Assembly (NCBI RefSeq): GCF_023159225.1
Contig: NC_063171.1
Coordinates: forward strand, 38,285,378-38,349,377
Reading direction: 5' to 3'
DNA: 64,000 nt
Source: Perognathus longimembris pacificus
Lineage: Eukaryota; Chordata; Mammalia; Rodentia; Heteromyidae
Shown: piece after piece, positions 1 to 10,784 of the stretch
Layout: each line of letters opens with the position of its first letter
Numbering within the stretch: position 1 is the stretch's first letter
Made by a program: the position numbers and the translations under genes
Notes under the pieces: model-generated
The model's input: the letters and a program-made list of their open reading frames with translations, nothing else
What the model was told of the DNA's origin: nothing
The model's database searches: none

Positions 1-92
1 CATAGGGAGGGAGGGGGCACTCAGGGTCTCCTGGGCTGCCTCGGTCGCTCTAAAGTCACATCTTGCTGCTACCCTCTAGTATACAGTTCTTT

Positions 93-322
93 TCTTTTGG
101 GCTTGAACTCAGGCCCTGGGCTCTATCCCTGACCTGAGCTCTTCTGCTCAAGGCTAGTACTCTACCACTTTGAGCCACAGCGCCACTTCTGGCTTTCTGG
201 TGGTTAATTAGCAGTAAGAATCTCACCAACTTTCCTGTCAGGGCTGGCTTTGAACTGCAATCATCAGATCTCAACTTCCTGGGTAGCTAGGCTTACAGGT
301 GTGAGCCACCAGTGTCAGGCTG
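93..322 (-). repeat. 7SL/B1-like head + Geo composite SINE
   Basis: On the minus strand a B1/Alu-like head (TGTAAGCCTAGCTACCC region) is followed by a linker and a Geo-type right half. It is flanked by a 15-bp target-site duplication with one mismatch: AGTATACAGTTCTTT at 78-92 and AGTATAGAGTTCTTT at 323-337. Confidence 0.9.
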
Positions 323-734
323 AGTATAGAGTTCTTTAGAATTTCCCAAACTCTTGCGCCCCCCCCCCCACCCCCGCAAACCCACCACTGCCCTCCATAC
401 GTGGCCAAAGGGAAGTAAGGCAGGCAGTGGAGGTGTCTGTTCAGCCACCATTAGAGGCATGAGTCTGTGTGTTTATGAACAAGTATTTATGATTGGTGGC
501 TTGAATCTGTGTATCAATCTGTCTATGTGTCTGTGGCCTCAGTTTTGTTTGTTTAAAAAAATGTCAAAAGTAACACTGACACTTAATCCCCAAGGCTGTT
601 ATTGTGAAGATAAAAGCAAGATCCAGGAGGTGAAGCCAACTGTGAGCTATCCAGAGATAGCCAATCATCCTTACCATTTCCCCGAATGTTTACCTGGGTC
701 AGCTAAAATGCCTTAGGTGTGTGATTGCATTCCA

Positions 735-935
735 TCCTGACCACAAAGCCTATCTACTAATCCTTTCACGGGCATATCATTAACCCCAATTTACAGACAA
801 GGAACTGAGGCTCAGGGACGTTTACGCCCATGTGCCCAGCAATGAGAGTGTGTTAAGTGGCCAAGAGCTGGGATGAGGGGGACCAGATCCTCCTGACCTC
901 AAAGCCACACTCATTTCTGCTGCACTCTGGTTTGT
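735..935 (-). repeat. MIR (ancient tRNA-derived SINE)
   Basis: Plus-strand text resembles reversed MIR: an ATTTACAGACAAGGAAACTGAGG-like core near 790, then 'AGTGGCCAAGAGCTGGGATG' and a final ...TGCTGCACTCTGG. Diverged, as expected for a pre-rodent element. Confidence 0.65.
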
Positions 936-1499
936 TACTGCTGTGAATAACGAGCCATAGGCCTGCAGATCTATATTATGTCTGCATCTGAGTCTGCAGG
1001 GGGCAGAGGCCTCCTCTCAAAGCCAGCCACATGGAAAAAAAATGAAAGAGGCCATTCTGTGAAGAAGGCTTGTGGGGATGGAGGGATGTTCATGAGATTC
1101 GCCTGTATAGGGAGACAGACCCCAGGATCCACTGCTCCTTTCTGCCCTACCCTGTGATCTGGGCCAAGGCTAAGGGTAGGAAGGTAGGTACGCAGGAGGG
1201 GTACAGCAATATCATGCCTTCTTATTACTTCCATGGAGTATTTAGGTATCAGGGCTATCTGAGGTCTCAAGGAAAAAAAAAAAAACCAGGACAAAGAGAT
1301 AAGGAGAGAGGGACAGCTGAGCTAATCATTCCTGGCTTTCCTTTCAGCTCCAGCAGCCTCTCCTGCTCCCCTCAATTCAAGTCATCAAGATGGAAGAGGA
1401 AGGCTGCACCAGAAGACTGACAGCATCTTCCCACATGCAAGCCAGTCATTTCCCCACTCGTGTTGCTCTGCTTCATTCGCCTGCAGGCTTCCTAACAAT

Positions 1500-1660
1500 G
1501 CACTTTCCTAGCCCATGTTCCCATGGGCAGTCTCCTCCTCCAAGAAGCCTTCTGTGACTGTTCCAGGCCAATGGACTCCAAGGCCTTACTCCTGACACAT
1601 CTTGGCCCTGAGTCAGCTTTATATTCTCCCCACCTCTCACCCCCTTTCCTCTGTACTGAG
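1500..1660 (+). repeat. Possible L2 3' fragment
   Basis: The phrase CTCCAAGAAGCCTTCTGTGA near 1540 and the following C/T-rich text resemble the conserved 'aggaagccttccctga' segment of L2. Weak match. Confidence 0.35.
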
Positions 1661-2470
1661 GTAGGAGAGAGAAAGGAAGACACTCAGGGTACCTTGTTAG
1701 GGTGGGAGTTCCGTAGGACACAAATAGCACCCAAAAATAGAGGCAGTGAGGAAGAAAAAAAAGGGAGGAGGTCTCCTAGGTCTGGTGGCTCCCAAGCAAT
1801 GCTGGCCTAGCAGGGAGGTATGGAGAGGAGGTCCTGGCATCCAGTGCTGTCTCTTAATTCTTGCTCTCTGACCTCAGCCCTGCTCCAGGCTAGCCGTCCC
1901 ACTGTAGTCCCAGAGAAGACAAAGTCCCCCATCAACCCTGAATTGTTTAGTCCCTGGAGGCCTTCACATCCAGAGACACCAGCTGCTGGGTCCCACCCGT
2001 TCACACTTATTCTGACACTTCACTTCACATTTGCCCAGATCTTCACAGTTTGCAATTCACTGTGCATGAGCACAAGGTGGCCATTGCTAAGAAAAGGCTG
2101 GCAGCATTATGTCACCTTACCACAACCAGGGAGGAAACCTGTGCCTGGGGTATGACATTTTGCCACAATGGCCAAGGTTCAACCACAGCCCAGCCCTCTG
2201 GACCCTCAGAGTTCTTACTCTTTCTGATACAGCTGAACAACTTATCAGATTACTTCCCCCCCCCCACCAAATGCAAAGCACTTAGAATCTAAATAAGCTC
2301 GAGCAGCTCCCCTCCTCTCCCCCGCTCCCCACTTCCCTGGGTCAGGTGAGAGGAAAGGCAAACAGACGGAACAGAATAGGTCAAGTGGAGACAGGAAAGA
2401 GATAGAAATAGAGTAAGGATAAAACAGAAGAAGGGTTTGCAGGCAGCCAGAGAGAGAAAGAACAACCAAA

Positions 2471-2735
2471 GCCAGGTGCTGGTGGCGCACACCTGTAATC
2501 CTAACTATTCAGGAGTCTGAGATCTGAACATCACAGTTCCAAGTAGCCCAGGTAGGAAAGTCCATGACACTCTTATCTCCAATCAACCATCAAAAAGCTG
2601 GAAGTAGAACTGTGGCTCAAGTGGTAGAGTGTGTCTTGAGCAGAAAAAGCTAAGGGAGAGTACCTAAGTCCTGAGTTCAAGCCCCAGTACAGGAAGGAAG
2701 GAAGGAAGGGAAGAAAGAAAGGAAGGAAAGAAGAA
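2471..2735 (+). repeat. 7SL/B1-like head + Geo composite SINE with GA-rich tail
   Basis: Begins GCCAGGTGCTGGTGGCGCAC (B1/Alu-like), passes through the CCATGACACTCTTATCTCC linker and ends with the Geo half (TTCAAGCCCCAGTAC). The tail has become (GGAA)n-type simple sequence (2692-2735). Confidence 0.92.
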
Positions 2736-3599
2736 GAACTGAAGCCAAGGCTCCTGGAAACCACAGAACTGCAGAGACAGAAAGACCAAGGCCTGAGGAG
2801 ATTGAGGACAGGGGAAGGGCAGATCTGGCTTCACTTCAGTGTGCAGAAGAAGAGTCCCTTCATTATGCAGATAGCCTGGGGGTTACCACAGAGGGACATC
2901 TGCTTTGTGCCAGTGGGCTGCTGGGAGCATGGCTTCTGAGACACAAGCTATAGCTGGGAGCAGACACAGCAGGACCCAGCCTGTCCTCTCAAGCCCATTC
3001 CTTCCAGCCCTTCTACCCTGTTCCCCAAGGAGGCCCACGAATCTGAGAGGAGGAGGGGAGAGTGCTAAGAGAGAGCGGAACCGCTAGGCAGGAAGGCTGG
3101 GCCTGGAGGTGGGGGAGGGGGAGGGAAGGGGTGGGAGCCAAGGCTGTTTGGGGGCTCCGAGGCAGCAGTTCAAGGGGTGAACAGGAAGAGGAAGAAGGTA
3201 ACTTCACCAACAAGCCTGATTACCAGGGGAGCCAGAAAAAGGAAGGTTGAATTTGCCATCACCCCATACTCCCTGCCATTCCCAACCCCCAAGAGTCAGA
3301 TTTCTGCAGCTTTTTGTCCTGAGGTAGATCTGGGCCTCTGAAGTAGCTTGGCAGAGGCTGGAGAAGAGAATGCCATACCACAGGCTCCATACCACCCCGC
3401 AGCAGCTGTCCATGGCCCCCTCGCTCTGCACTGGCACTGAGTTTTGGAGTAAGTTCAGGGGAAGAGTAGTTGAAGGAAACCCATAGGCAGAGTGGGGAGA
3501 GCAGGCGCAGGAATAGAGGGCAAAGCCAGGGAATCAGAAAGGGAGTTGGAGAGCCGGACAGACAGGGGCTGGGAGCACTGCAAGGCATGTGGTCATTAC
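2736..3599. other. Unique intronic sequence, GA- and G-rich
   Basis: No repeat or exon recognised. A G-rich run at 3101-3137 (GGTGGGGGAGGGGGAGGGAA) could form a G-quadruplex on the plus strand; the transcript is C-rich here. Confidence 0.5.
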
Positions 3600-3749
3600 T
3601 GAGCACGGTGAGTTTGGCTCGTCGGGAGCGCAGGGCAGCCTCAGTGGCCTGGCACTCGTAGGAAGCATCATCAGAGAGTTCTGCATCAGTGATCTCCAGG
3701 TTGTACTGCCCGGCGTCTGCAGAGCCCACCACCCGGTACCGCGGCCAGG
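3600..3749 (-). CDS. KIRREL1: KIRREL1 (NEPH1) coding exon 3, second half of Ig domain 1
   Basis: On the minus strand this 150-nt exon encodes 49 full codons beginning [15 protein letters not shown] and ending [10 protein letters not shown], directly continuing exon 2 after a split Ala codon. It holds the second Ig cysteine in the classic D-x-A-x-Y-x-C arrangement (DDASYECQA), so the disulfide of Ig domain 1 is formed across the two exons. In the NEPH/SYG-1/Duf family the N-terminal Ig domain makes the homophilic and nephrin-type adhesive contact. The acceptor is a pyrimidine-rich tract ending TTTCTGCAG (AG at 3751-3750). The donor is CTCA|GTAATG (GT at 3599-3598), weaker than that of exon 2. 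It ends with the first base of an Ile codon (phase 1), as expected for the next KIRREL1 exon, which lies beyond the left edge. A longer open frame across 3259-3825 is only readthrough into the introns. Confidence 0.97.
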
Positions 3750-4989
3750 CTGCAGAAACAGAAAGGGTGAGGTTTACCATGGGGGTCTGACCTAAGAGCT
3801 GGGACCACTGTGCCCCAGAGGACACACCCTCACCCTAGGTCATCATTGTGCCAGGACCCAACATCCACAACAGGCCAGGACTCTTCCCCCTGCCCTCCTA
3901 CCCTCTCCTGGGCACCATTAGTCAGGAGAGACCAGGGGGACCTAGACACCGACACCACAATGCCAGCCCCCCATCTCTACTGCGAGGCTGAGAGTCATGA
4001 AATGGGAGGGGCAGACAGGCCTGGCAGAAGCAGGAGAGGAGCAGGAACAGATGAAATCTCTGAAGCTGTTTGCAGACAAATGTCTCTCATAATGATAGCA
4101 AAGGAAGAGGTGGGGGGGGGAGGCAGCCAGCAGGATGGAGAGGAGAGGGGGGGAAGAGGGGGAGAGTATGGGCGCTGGGAAATATATAGGGCAGCTCAGC
4201 ACAGACATGAGCTCACTGGGGCGTCTTTGTGGGACTCGCAAGGGAGAAAGGGAGTTCAAGGGAGGCCAAGGCCTGGCCCCCACTCAGCACAGGAGGGGGA
4301 TGAGGGTCTGCTGGTTCCCTGAAGGAGCCCCTAAACCAGTCTCAGTCCCCCACACAATGATGGCAGACAGCAGAGGGGGTGGGCCTCTGGCCTTCTCAAT
4401 TCAGTCTCTCTTGTCCTTCTTCTCTAGGCTTCCACCCACTACCTCCTACTCCCCTGCCCCCCTCCCTCCCGTTCCCCATTATCTCCCTCTGTCCAGAGGC
4501 TATTGATTCTTCTCACTCCATATCTATTGATCTCCCTCTCTCCCAGTTTCTTTCTCTCTCCATCATCAATAGATCCACCAGACCCATCTCTTCACTTTCA
4601 ACAGATGACTCTATGCAGATTTCCCTTACCAGTGCTACTACATGGACTACCCCCCCACCCCCAGAGCAAATCAACTCAAACCCCTCAAAAATACTAAAGC
4701 TGGAAACCTACAGTCCTCCGTGTTCTACACTATCCCAGTGCTTTAAAGCTAACGTGTGTTTTTTATACACACGTGTATGCTCTCCTTTGGTGCAGAACTC
4801 ACAGGGGCACTGGTAAGGTAGGCAGGCCCGGGCATGTTGCACCTGTTAGATTAGCAAACCAAGGCCTGGGGAAGGAAGTGGCTCTTCCCACCATCACCAG
4901 GTGGGCAGATGGCAGAAGCAGGATGAAAGCTAGGTGTTCTCATTCCTCACCCCTCCCTCTCAGCCCCCCACCCCCTGGCCAGGCAGTCA
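3750..4989. other. Unique intronic sequence of intron 2
   Basis: Nothing beyond low-complexity C/T-rich text (about 4430-4700) and a short G run near 4110 could be recognised. Open frames here lack similarity to known proteins and overlap on both strands. Confidence 0.5.
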
Positions 4990-5135
4990 TTCCAAAGTCT
5001 CTCTGTGTGCTTTGGAATACAGGAGGTTGGATTTTGTTGTTGTTTGTTTCAGACAAAATCACTATGTCTTCTTCAACACCAGCTACATCACCTAGGCTTA
5101 ATAAATGCTTGTCGAATGAATAAACGAGTGCTTAA
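4990..5135 (+). repeat. L2 3' end-like fragment
   Basis: Ends CTTAATAAATGCTTGTCGAA followed by TGAATAAACGAG, matching the typical L2 terminus 'caataaatgcttgttgaatgaatga'. Confidence 0.6.
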
Positions 5136-5592
5136 GCTGATGTCAAAATGAGTTTCTGGCCTTGGAGCAGATAGGGACTGTGCAGGGGGAGGGAAGTGTC
5201 TGGGATGGAGCAGAGCCAGTGCCAGTCAAAGTGGAGACCAGCCTGGAGCATCCTGGGACACAAATACCCGAGTTCCCCACCCCTTGCAGGGGGCTGTGTT
5301 GTCCCAGTGCTTGCTGAGTGACCTGTCTGCCTGCAGAACCTGGTTGTCTGTTTGCCTGTTTACCTGCAGTTCTCTTAGGCAAAGGTCTGTTTCCCTTGAT
5401 CAACCAGGTTCATATAGCCTTTTCTTGAGCCTATCCAGTCATGTGAAAGGGCTGAGCTACTGGGTAGGAGAGAGTGCTTAGGAGGAGAGAAGAGGCTGGA
5501 TCATTGGAGAGTAAGAATGCTAAAGGCATGGTAAGTCCAGGATTCTGGGTATGAAAATGGGACCATCTGGATACAGCCTAGCTACTAGGCAG

Positions 5593-5634
<42 letters not shown>
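5593..5634. repeat. (GT)n microsatellite; (CA)n on the KIRREL1 transcript
   Basis: About 20 GT units read on the plus strand, so the pre-mRNA carries CA repeats beginning about 54 nt downstream of the exon 2 splice donor. CA repeats near 5' splice sites are known hnRNP L binding elements; a role here is inference. Confidence 0.95.
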
Positions 5635-5662
5635 ACCACCGAGCCACGTACCACCGAGCCAT
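5633..5662. repeat. 15-bp tandem duplication next to the exon 2 donor
   Basis: GTACCACCGAGCCAC at 5633-5647 is followed directly by GTACCACCGAGCCAT at 5648-5662, between the microsatellite and the exon 2 splice donor. Confidence 0.9.
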
Positions 5663-5687
5663 ATCCCCTAAGCTCCCACTTACTTAC

Positions 5688-5837
5688 CTTTGAGGCCCTG
5701 GCCCATACCCAGGGCCAGCCCATCCTTGGTCCATTGAACAATCCCAGAGTAGTTGAGGAGCACACAGGGGAGTACAGCCCGCTGTCCTGCCACCACAGTC
5801 TGGTCTGCTGGTTCCTGGCTGAAGCGGGTCTGGGTAC
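5688..5837 (-). CDS. KIRREL1: KIRREL1 (NEPH1) coding exon 2, first half of Ig domain 1
   Basis: Read on the minus strand, this 150-nt exon encodes 49 full codons starting [15 protein letters not shown] and ending [10 protein letters not shown], which I recognise as the mature N terminus of KIRREL1. KIRREL1 is a single-pass immunoglobulin-superfamily adhesion protein of the podocyte slit diaphragm that partners nephrin and podocin. The exon carries the first Ig cysteine (in AVLPCVLL), a possible N-glycosylation sequon (NYS) and the core tryptophan (VQWTKDG). Its acceptor lies after a TTTGCCAG motif (AG at 5839-5838) and its donor is AAAG|GTAAGT (GT at 5687-5686). Both ends are phase 1: the first two bases complete a Gly codon begun in exon 1, and the last G begins the Ala codon finished by exon 3. 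The signal-peptide exon is not in the window. No frameshift or stop is present, so the exon looks intact. Confidence 0.97.
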
Positions 5838-6129
5838 CTGGCAAAGCCAAAGTGGGCATTAGGTAAGAATATGAGTGAGGAGGGTCTTCACTACGGATCC
5901 CCCTACCAGGCCCTCACTCCCTGTAAAAGGTTGGAAGGGTGTGGGCTCAGGCTGGGGAGAGGGCCCTCCAGTTCCTGCTCCAGTTAAGCACCAAGCCCTC
6001 CCCTCCAAGATAGCACATGTTCACCCTTGGCTCCATTCTCCCTCCATGGCTCTGCTTGTGGGAATGGGCTTCAGGAGCTAGAGTGCTTAGCAATCACAGG
6101 AATGGTGCAGTGTTACGTAAAGGCCTTTA

Positions 6130-6240
6130 GAGATAGGTCTGGCTCAACCCACTCATTTTGTGGAGGGCACACTTAGGCCCACAGAGAAGAGAATCTTACC
6201 CAAGGATCAGAGCCCGACCCCCCCTACCTTTCAGGTTCTG
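6130..6240 (-). repeat. Possible MIR fragment
   Basis: Reversed-MIR-like order: 'CTTAGGCCCACAGAGAAG', 'TTACCCAAGGATCAGAGCC'. Short and diverged. Confidence 0.4.
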
Positions 6241-7146
6241 AGCTGTTTCTCTATAGCCACTTACTGCCTCCTCTGTAAGTACTCAGGTTCATGGGCAAAA
6301 CAAAGGTGGCCAGTGACCCTTGCAGCTCAGGCCGATACACACAAATACATCACCATGAACACAGCAAACGGCTACAATTCTCAGCAAGATTCTATGGGCC
6401 AATATGTCCAATGTGTCCTCCACATGTGACTACAGAAGCTTTCTGGCCTGCTGGTCTTTTCTTATCCAGTGGGTTTTGCCTCTGGATCTAAGTGCTGAGG
6501 GCATGGGGGTGGGGTGTGCACACAGGAACACACCTGCACACACTCAGCCGCCTACACCTTGGGAACCGGAAAGGCCACGTGACTTTGTTCCACTTTCCCT
6601 CCGGCTGTGGGAAGCTACACATGGCTGCCCGGCTGGCAGCTTGGCCGGGAGCATTTGATTAGAGAACTGCAGTGTAATTGCCTTTAATTGTGGAGCCTAA
6701 ATGGAGCAGGGAATTGGATTGCCTGTTTCTTCATTCCCACAGCTCCCACCCACCCGCTCCCTCCATCACTGGGTCGGCCCCAGAGGTGGGGCAGACCTGG
6801 GCACTTCGTGCAGAGCAGAGCACAGGAACTGTGGTGATCAGCTCCCTTTGCTGAGCTCTGGGGAAAGGGAAGGGAGGAGGTGAAGGGGCTAGGGGACAGG
6901 AAAGAGGAGAGGGCCAGGGCTTCCATGTCACACGGTCACATCGATCACACCCAGGTGATCAAAACTACCTCTCCCAGAGCCCAAGAGTCCCTCCCTTCTT
7001 TCTTTCCCTCCCAGCTCTCTGCATCTCTGCAGATTCCCAAATCCAGCTCTCCAAAATTTCTCTGACCCCTACTAGTAAGAGAGTACTACTTTTCTCTATT
7101 ACAGGGCCTTCCCCTCCACCACGGCACAGGCTTCTTTCTAGTCTCT

Positions 7147-7222
7147 TCCCTCTCTTGGTGCTGGGGATGGAACGAAAGACTGTGCTAGGCGAGCACTGTC
7201 TACCACAGAGCTCCACAGCAGT
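7147..7222 (-). repeat. ID-like monomer (tRNA-Ala-derived)
   Basis: Plus text TTGGTGCTGGGGATGGAAC, then TGCTAGGCGAGCACTGTCTA and CCACAGAGCTCCA, is the reverse of an ID-type SINE body. Right end is degraded. Confidence 0.5.
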
Positions 7223-8214
7223 ACTGACACCTAAGTCCTCATCTCTCCCTCCTTCTTTTTTCTTGTCCAGACCCTGCATTCCTCTCTTCCAGGAAGCCCT
7301 CTTAGACTGATCCCTGGTCCCTTACGCAAGGACAGCTCGGCCCATCACTCAGCCCTATCAAGGCAGTGCAATCCCTGGGACTTCCTGTCTGACGCTGCCA
7401 CAGCTTATGCCCGCATTTTTGTTTGGCAGGAAACAGAAGGCAGCCTGCAGGAGGGGGTGCTTGCTCTATCCTTTCCATTGGAATGGAAACCTTTTCTCTA
7501 TGGCCAGGGTGTGCCTGGGAGGGGGAGAGGGAGGTGCTCCCCCTTCCTGCTGAGTCTTCCTGCAAGTTGGACATCCATCCCTATGGGTGGGCACTCAAAA
7601 GGAGCTGAGAAGTTTGTCCAGGAGTAGACTGAAGGTGAGACTGTGACATAACATGACACAACCTTTTTATTCATGGCCTTGAGTCTGCAGGGGGTGGGGC
7701 AAGAAGTTAGAAACAGGGACCCGATCCCATACTTGTGAGTGGCTCCACAACTCTAGACTTTACTTCCCACCCATATCTCCTAAAGAAGGAAAGGATAAAG
7801 CTTACCCACATTCTGAGAGCCTATATGACAGGTGCTGAGATCCTGGTGGGGGGGATGGGTGGGTCAGGTGAGCAGACAGTATTATTAATTCAAGCATTGC
7901 CCTCATTATTATTCAAATTTATTCATATCCTTGCGCATTTCTCAAGTGCCATTACAAGCTGCAAACCCTCCACACTCACGTTTCTCCTTCCCACAGCCTC
8001 CTGAGCCCAAGTCAAGGGCTTGAGAGTGAGGTAGCCATTGAGCCTGGCCCAGAGATGTGATTTATATTCATAGTTTTTCTGCAAGGAGCCTGGACACCCT
8101 GGTCTGGGGCTGAAGTCTCCAGAGGGCACTGAGCAGCTGGCTCCTTGTCTACTTGGAGTGGGGGGAGGGGTGGTGGCCCTGTAGCAGGGTGGAGTTGGGA
8201 AGCACTTGGAGGGA

Positions 8215-8330
8215 GAGTCAGATCAGGACCTTGCCCGACTGAGGAGTGAGGTGACCTTGGGCACATGGCTTCCTCCTGTAGGGCTGCACTTGCTCACCTG
8301 TACAATGACAAGTGTGGACTCGACTCCTCT
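8215..8330 (+). repeat. MIR fragment
   Basis: Forward MIR order: GTGACCTTGGGCACATGGCT, then 'TGCTCACCTGTACAATGACA'. The text after 8330 has an L2-like 'GGGAAGTCTTCCCTGTCTCA' phrase. Confidence 0.6.
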
Positions 8331-9315
8331 GGGAAGTCTTCCCTGTCTCACCTGCATTCCCTCACAGGGTCCGTCTACCCACTTCTCACTTCTGCCAGAA
8401 CAGGGACCAAGATGCACTGGCCACCCCTCCCCACTTGGTCCAGGGGCAACTCCTTGAGTCTGGACTACGTCACTCCTGGCCCAAGACGCACAGGGCCTGA
8501 CTGACCACAGGTGTTACACATCAGTCTGCTGATGGACCGAGTGTGAATGAACTAATGTCTAAGCCAACAGTCATGTCTTATAAAACCCCAACCAGGAAGG
8601 CAGAGCCCTCCCCACTCCCCACCTCCAGACATCACCTCAGCACAGGCAGAGACAGAGCAGGAGGAAAGTAAAAGGGACAGTGTACCCCTCCAGTGGGAGG
8701 AGGGGCACAGTCTTGGGAAACCCCCTGAAAAAGGGGAGAGGAACAGAGCTGGGAAGGGGAGTAGAAGCTGATTCTGGAAGGTTCTGACTCAATGGTGAGG
8801 GGAGGAATGACAAAGAGAAGTGAGAGAGCATAGAACACCTAGAAGAACAGAGGGGTACAAGTGTCAGACAAGTCAACAAGTCACACCAGCTTACTGGCAG
8901 GAAGAATAGACATAAAGGAAGTATTGGTATGTCCTGAGTCAAGAAGGCACGTACAACCACAACACGTGGCCTAAAGCAAGCGGCACAGGTGCACATCCAA
9001 GAACACTTCTGAGGTCCCAGGTACCTATAAATGCTGAACTAAGCCTGTCCTGAATTGGGAGTGACTGTGCAGTCCCACCCCTGCATCCCTGTCCAGGAAA
9101 ACACTGGCTGTGGGGTGTGGAGTCAGGAGGGAGAGAATCAGGGAGGGCCTGGCTGCAGATGGCCAGTGAAAACAGAATAGACTCCCCCTCCTCCACTCCC
9201 CGCCCCATTGCTGCCTCAAATCATTGCAGCCTGACCTCAGGAGTCAGAGAATTCTCACCTACATTGGTCTTGTTTCCTCCCTCCCAGTATTCAGACACCA
9301 CCAACAGAAGGGCCA

Positions 9316-9673
9316 TTTTTTTTTTTGGGGGGGGGGCAGTCCTGGGGCTTGGACTCAGGGCCTGAGCACTTTCCCTGGCTTCTTTCTGCTCAAGGCTAGC
9401 ACTCTACCACTTGGGCCATAGCACCACTTCTGGCTTTTACTATATATGTGGTGCTGAGGAATCGAACCCAGGGCTTCATGTATTTGAGGCAAGCATTCTA
9501 CCACTAGGCCATATTCCCAGCCCTTGAGCTTCTTTTTTTACCCAAGACTAGCACTCTACCACTAGAGCCACAGCGCCACTTCTGGATTTTTGCTTATGTA
9601 GTACTGAGGAATGGAACCCAGGGCTTTTTGCATGCTAGGCAAGCACTCTACCACCAAGCCACATTCCTAGCCC
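9316..9673 (-). repeat. Two adjacent IDL-Geo SINEs (one full, one partial)
   Basis: 9316-9523 is a full dimer with a T/G-rich start (poly-A tail reversed), Geo half, then ID-like half ending ATATTCCCAGCCC. 9524-9673 is a second copy lacking the distal part of Geo. The outer flanks (CAGAAGGGCCA and AGAAGAGGCAA) may be a decayed target-site duplication. Confidence 0.9.
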
Positions 9674-9719
9674 AGAAGAGGCAAACTCTTAAGCAGCCAT
9701 TGTGAAGTCAGGCAGCAGG

Positions 9720-9795
9720 ACATACATGCATGTGCAAGAGTGCATACATGTGTGCGCACACTGGTATGCATGTGTGCACACACACATGCACCACA
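9720..9795. repeat. Degenerate TG/CA repeat
   Basis: Imperfect alternating purine-pyrimidine text (ATGCATGTGTGCACACACAC) without a clean repeat unit. Confidence 0.7.
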
Positions 9796-10439
9796 AACAT
9801 ACAGGGCAGGCACAAGTGATGCCGAGAACTAGAGACAATGACAGACACTCACACAGAGACTAGGGGAAAGAAAGAAGAAAAGTTCTTGGTTAGAAACAGC
9901 TCAGGATGCAAAATGTACAAGTTCAGCAGGGCACCAAGAAAGGCTGGCAAGACAAGAATAGGCATGGACTATGAAGATCCAGGCCGTGGCAGCTGAGAAG
10001 GTAGGCAGAGAGACAGAGAGACCAAGACAGGTGGGCAGGGAGGTGTGTGTGCTTTGTGGGGCAAATTGTGCCAGGCCTTTTCTTCAAAACAGAATACCCA
10101 GTGACACCTGACTCCAATGCTGCCCTGGTGGCGGGTCCTTTGTGTTTGCCACTAGAATAAAGATCCCTGGAGGTGTGTCCAGGGTTTTCAGGCAGGTTAT
10201 TAGCTGAGCCCTTGGAGTACAGGGAGCAGAAGGGAGGTCCTGGGTGGGAACTGGAAGTGCAGGGAAGGGATGGCGGGGGGTGGTGGAGTGCGGGGACTGC
10301 AGAACTCCAAGCTCTTTGCCAAAATGAAGAGAGATGGGAGCTGGGGAACCCGGATCTCCTACCAGCCAGTCCCTCTACTTCTTTTCCAGATCCCCTTCCC
10401 TTCAGGTTAACCCACGCCCTCACCATCACCCCCGCAACA

Positions 10440-10675
10440 CAAAGCTCTTCTAGCCTCAGACTTGGAATAGTTCCCTCCCCTATTCTCTACTGTATTGTTT
10501 GGGCTGCCGGTTACAGCACTTATCACAGCCTGCCCAGGATTAAAAGTTACTCATGTGTGTATTTCTGTCTCCCCTACTCTCGTGGGAGCCCCTGAGAACA
10601 GAGATGCTTTGATTTACCTTTCGTGTCTCTTCAGCTCCAGCAATACCACTTAATAATAAATAAATATTCCTAATG
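10440..10675 (+). repeat. L2 3' region
   Basis: Contains the L2-like sequence ACAGCACTTATCACAGCC, then 'CTGTCTCCCCTACTCTCGTG' and a terminal AATAATAAATAAATATTCC. Confidence 0.6.
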
Positions 10676-10784
10676 ATAAGATGCTGACTGTGCACCACAC
10701 AGGTGCACTGCAGATACTGTTTCTAGTATGATAAAACTACTCCACAGTGGTGATTACTACCACCATTTTATTTTTATTTGATTA

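Larger units (their letters stand above)
1..3599 (-). other. KIRREL1: KIRREL1 intron 3 (5' part; continues beyond the window)
   Basis: Everything left of the exon 3 donor is intron 3. No sequence matching the next KIRREL1 exon (the second Ig domain, expected to begin with the IPPEDTR-type motif) was found on the minus strand down to position 1. It contains a composite SINE at each end of the first 2.7 kb, a MIR, a possible L2 fragment and GA-rich simple sequence. Confidence 0.9.
3750..5687 (-). other. KIRREL1: KIRREL1 intron 2 (complete, 1938 nt)
   Basis: Bounded by the exon 2 donor (GT at 5687-5686) and the exon 3 acceptor (AG at 3751-3750). From 3750 to about 4990 I see no recognisable repeat other than a G run near 4110 and pyrimidine-rich stretches at 4430-4700. 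An L2-like 3' end sits near 4990-5135. A GT/CA microsatellite (5593-5634) and a 15-bp tandem duplication (5633-5662) lie just downstream of the exon 2 donor. Confidence 0.93.
5838..9315. other. Mostly unique intron 1 sequence near exon 2
   Basis: Only short MIR/ID-like pieces were recognised (listed separately). A stretch at 6560-6740 contains an E-box (CCACGTGAC near 6574) and several TAATTG-type homeobox motifs (near 6674-6690) and looks like candidate conserved noncoding DNA. No open frame here resembles a known protein. Confidence 0.45.

Noticed and set aside
1..3599. KIRREL1 exon 4 within the left end
   Set aside because: No minus-strand sequence encoding the expected start of Ig domain 2 was found.
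3259..3825. 188-codon minus-strand open frame containing KIRREL1 sequence
   Set aside because: Only 3600-3749 is exon. The parts on both sides are intron readthrough past good splice sites.
5520..5765. 81-codon minus-strand frame over exon 2
   Set aside because: It reads exon 2 in a wrong frame and runs into the CA repeat (His-Thr repeats).
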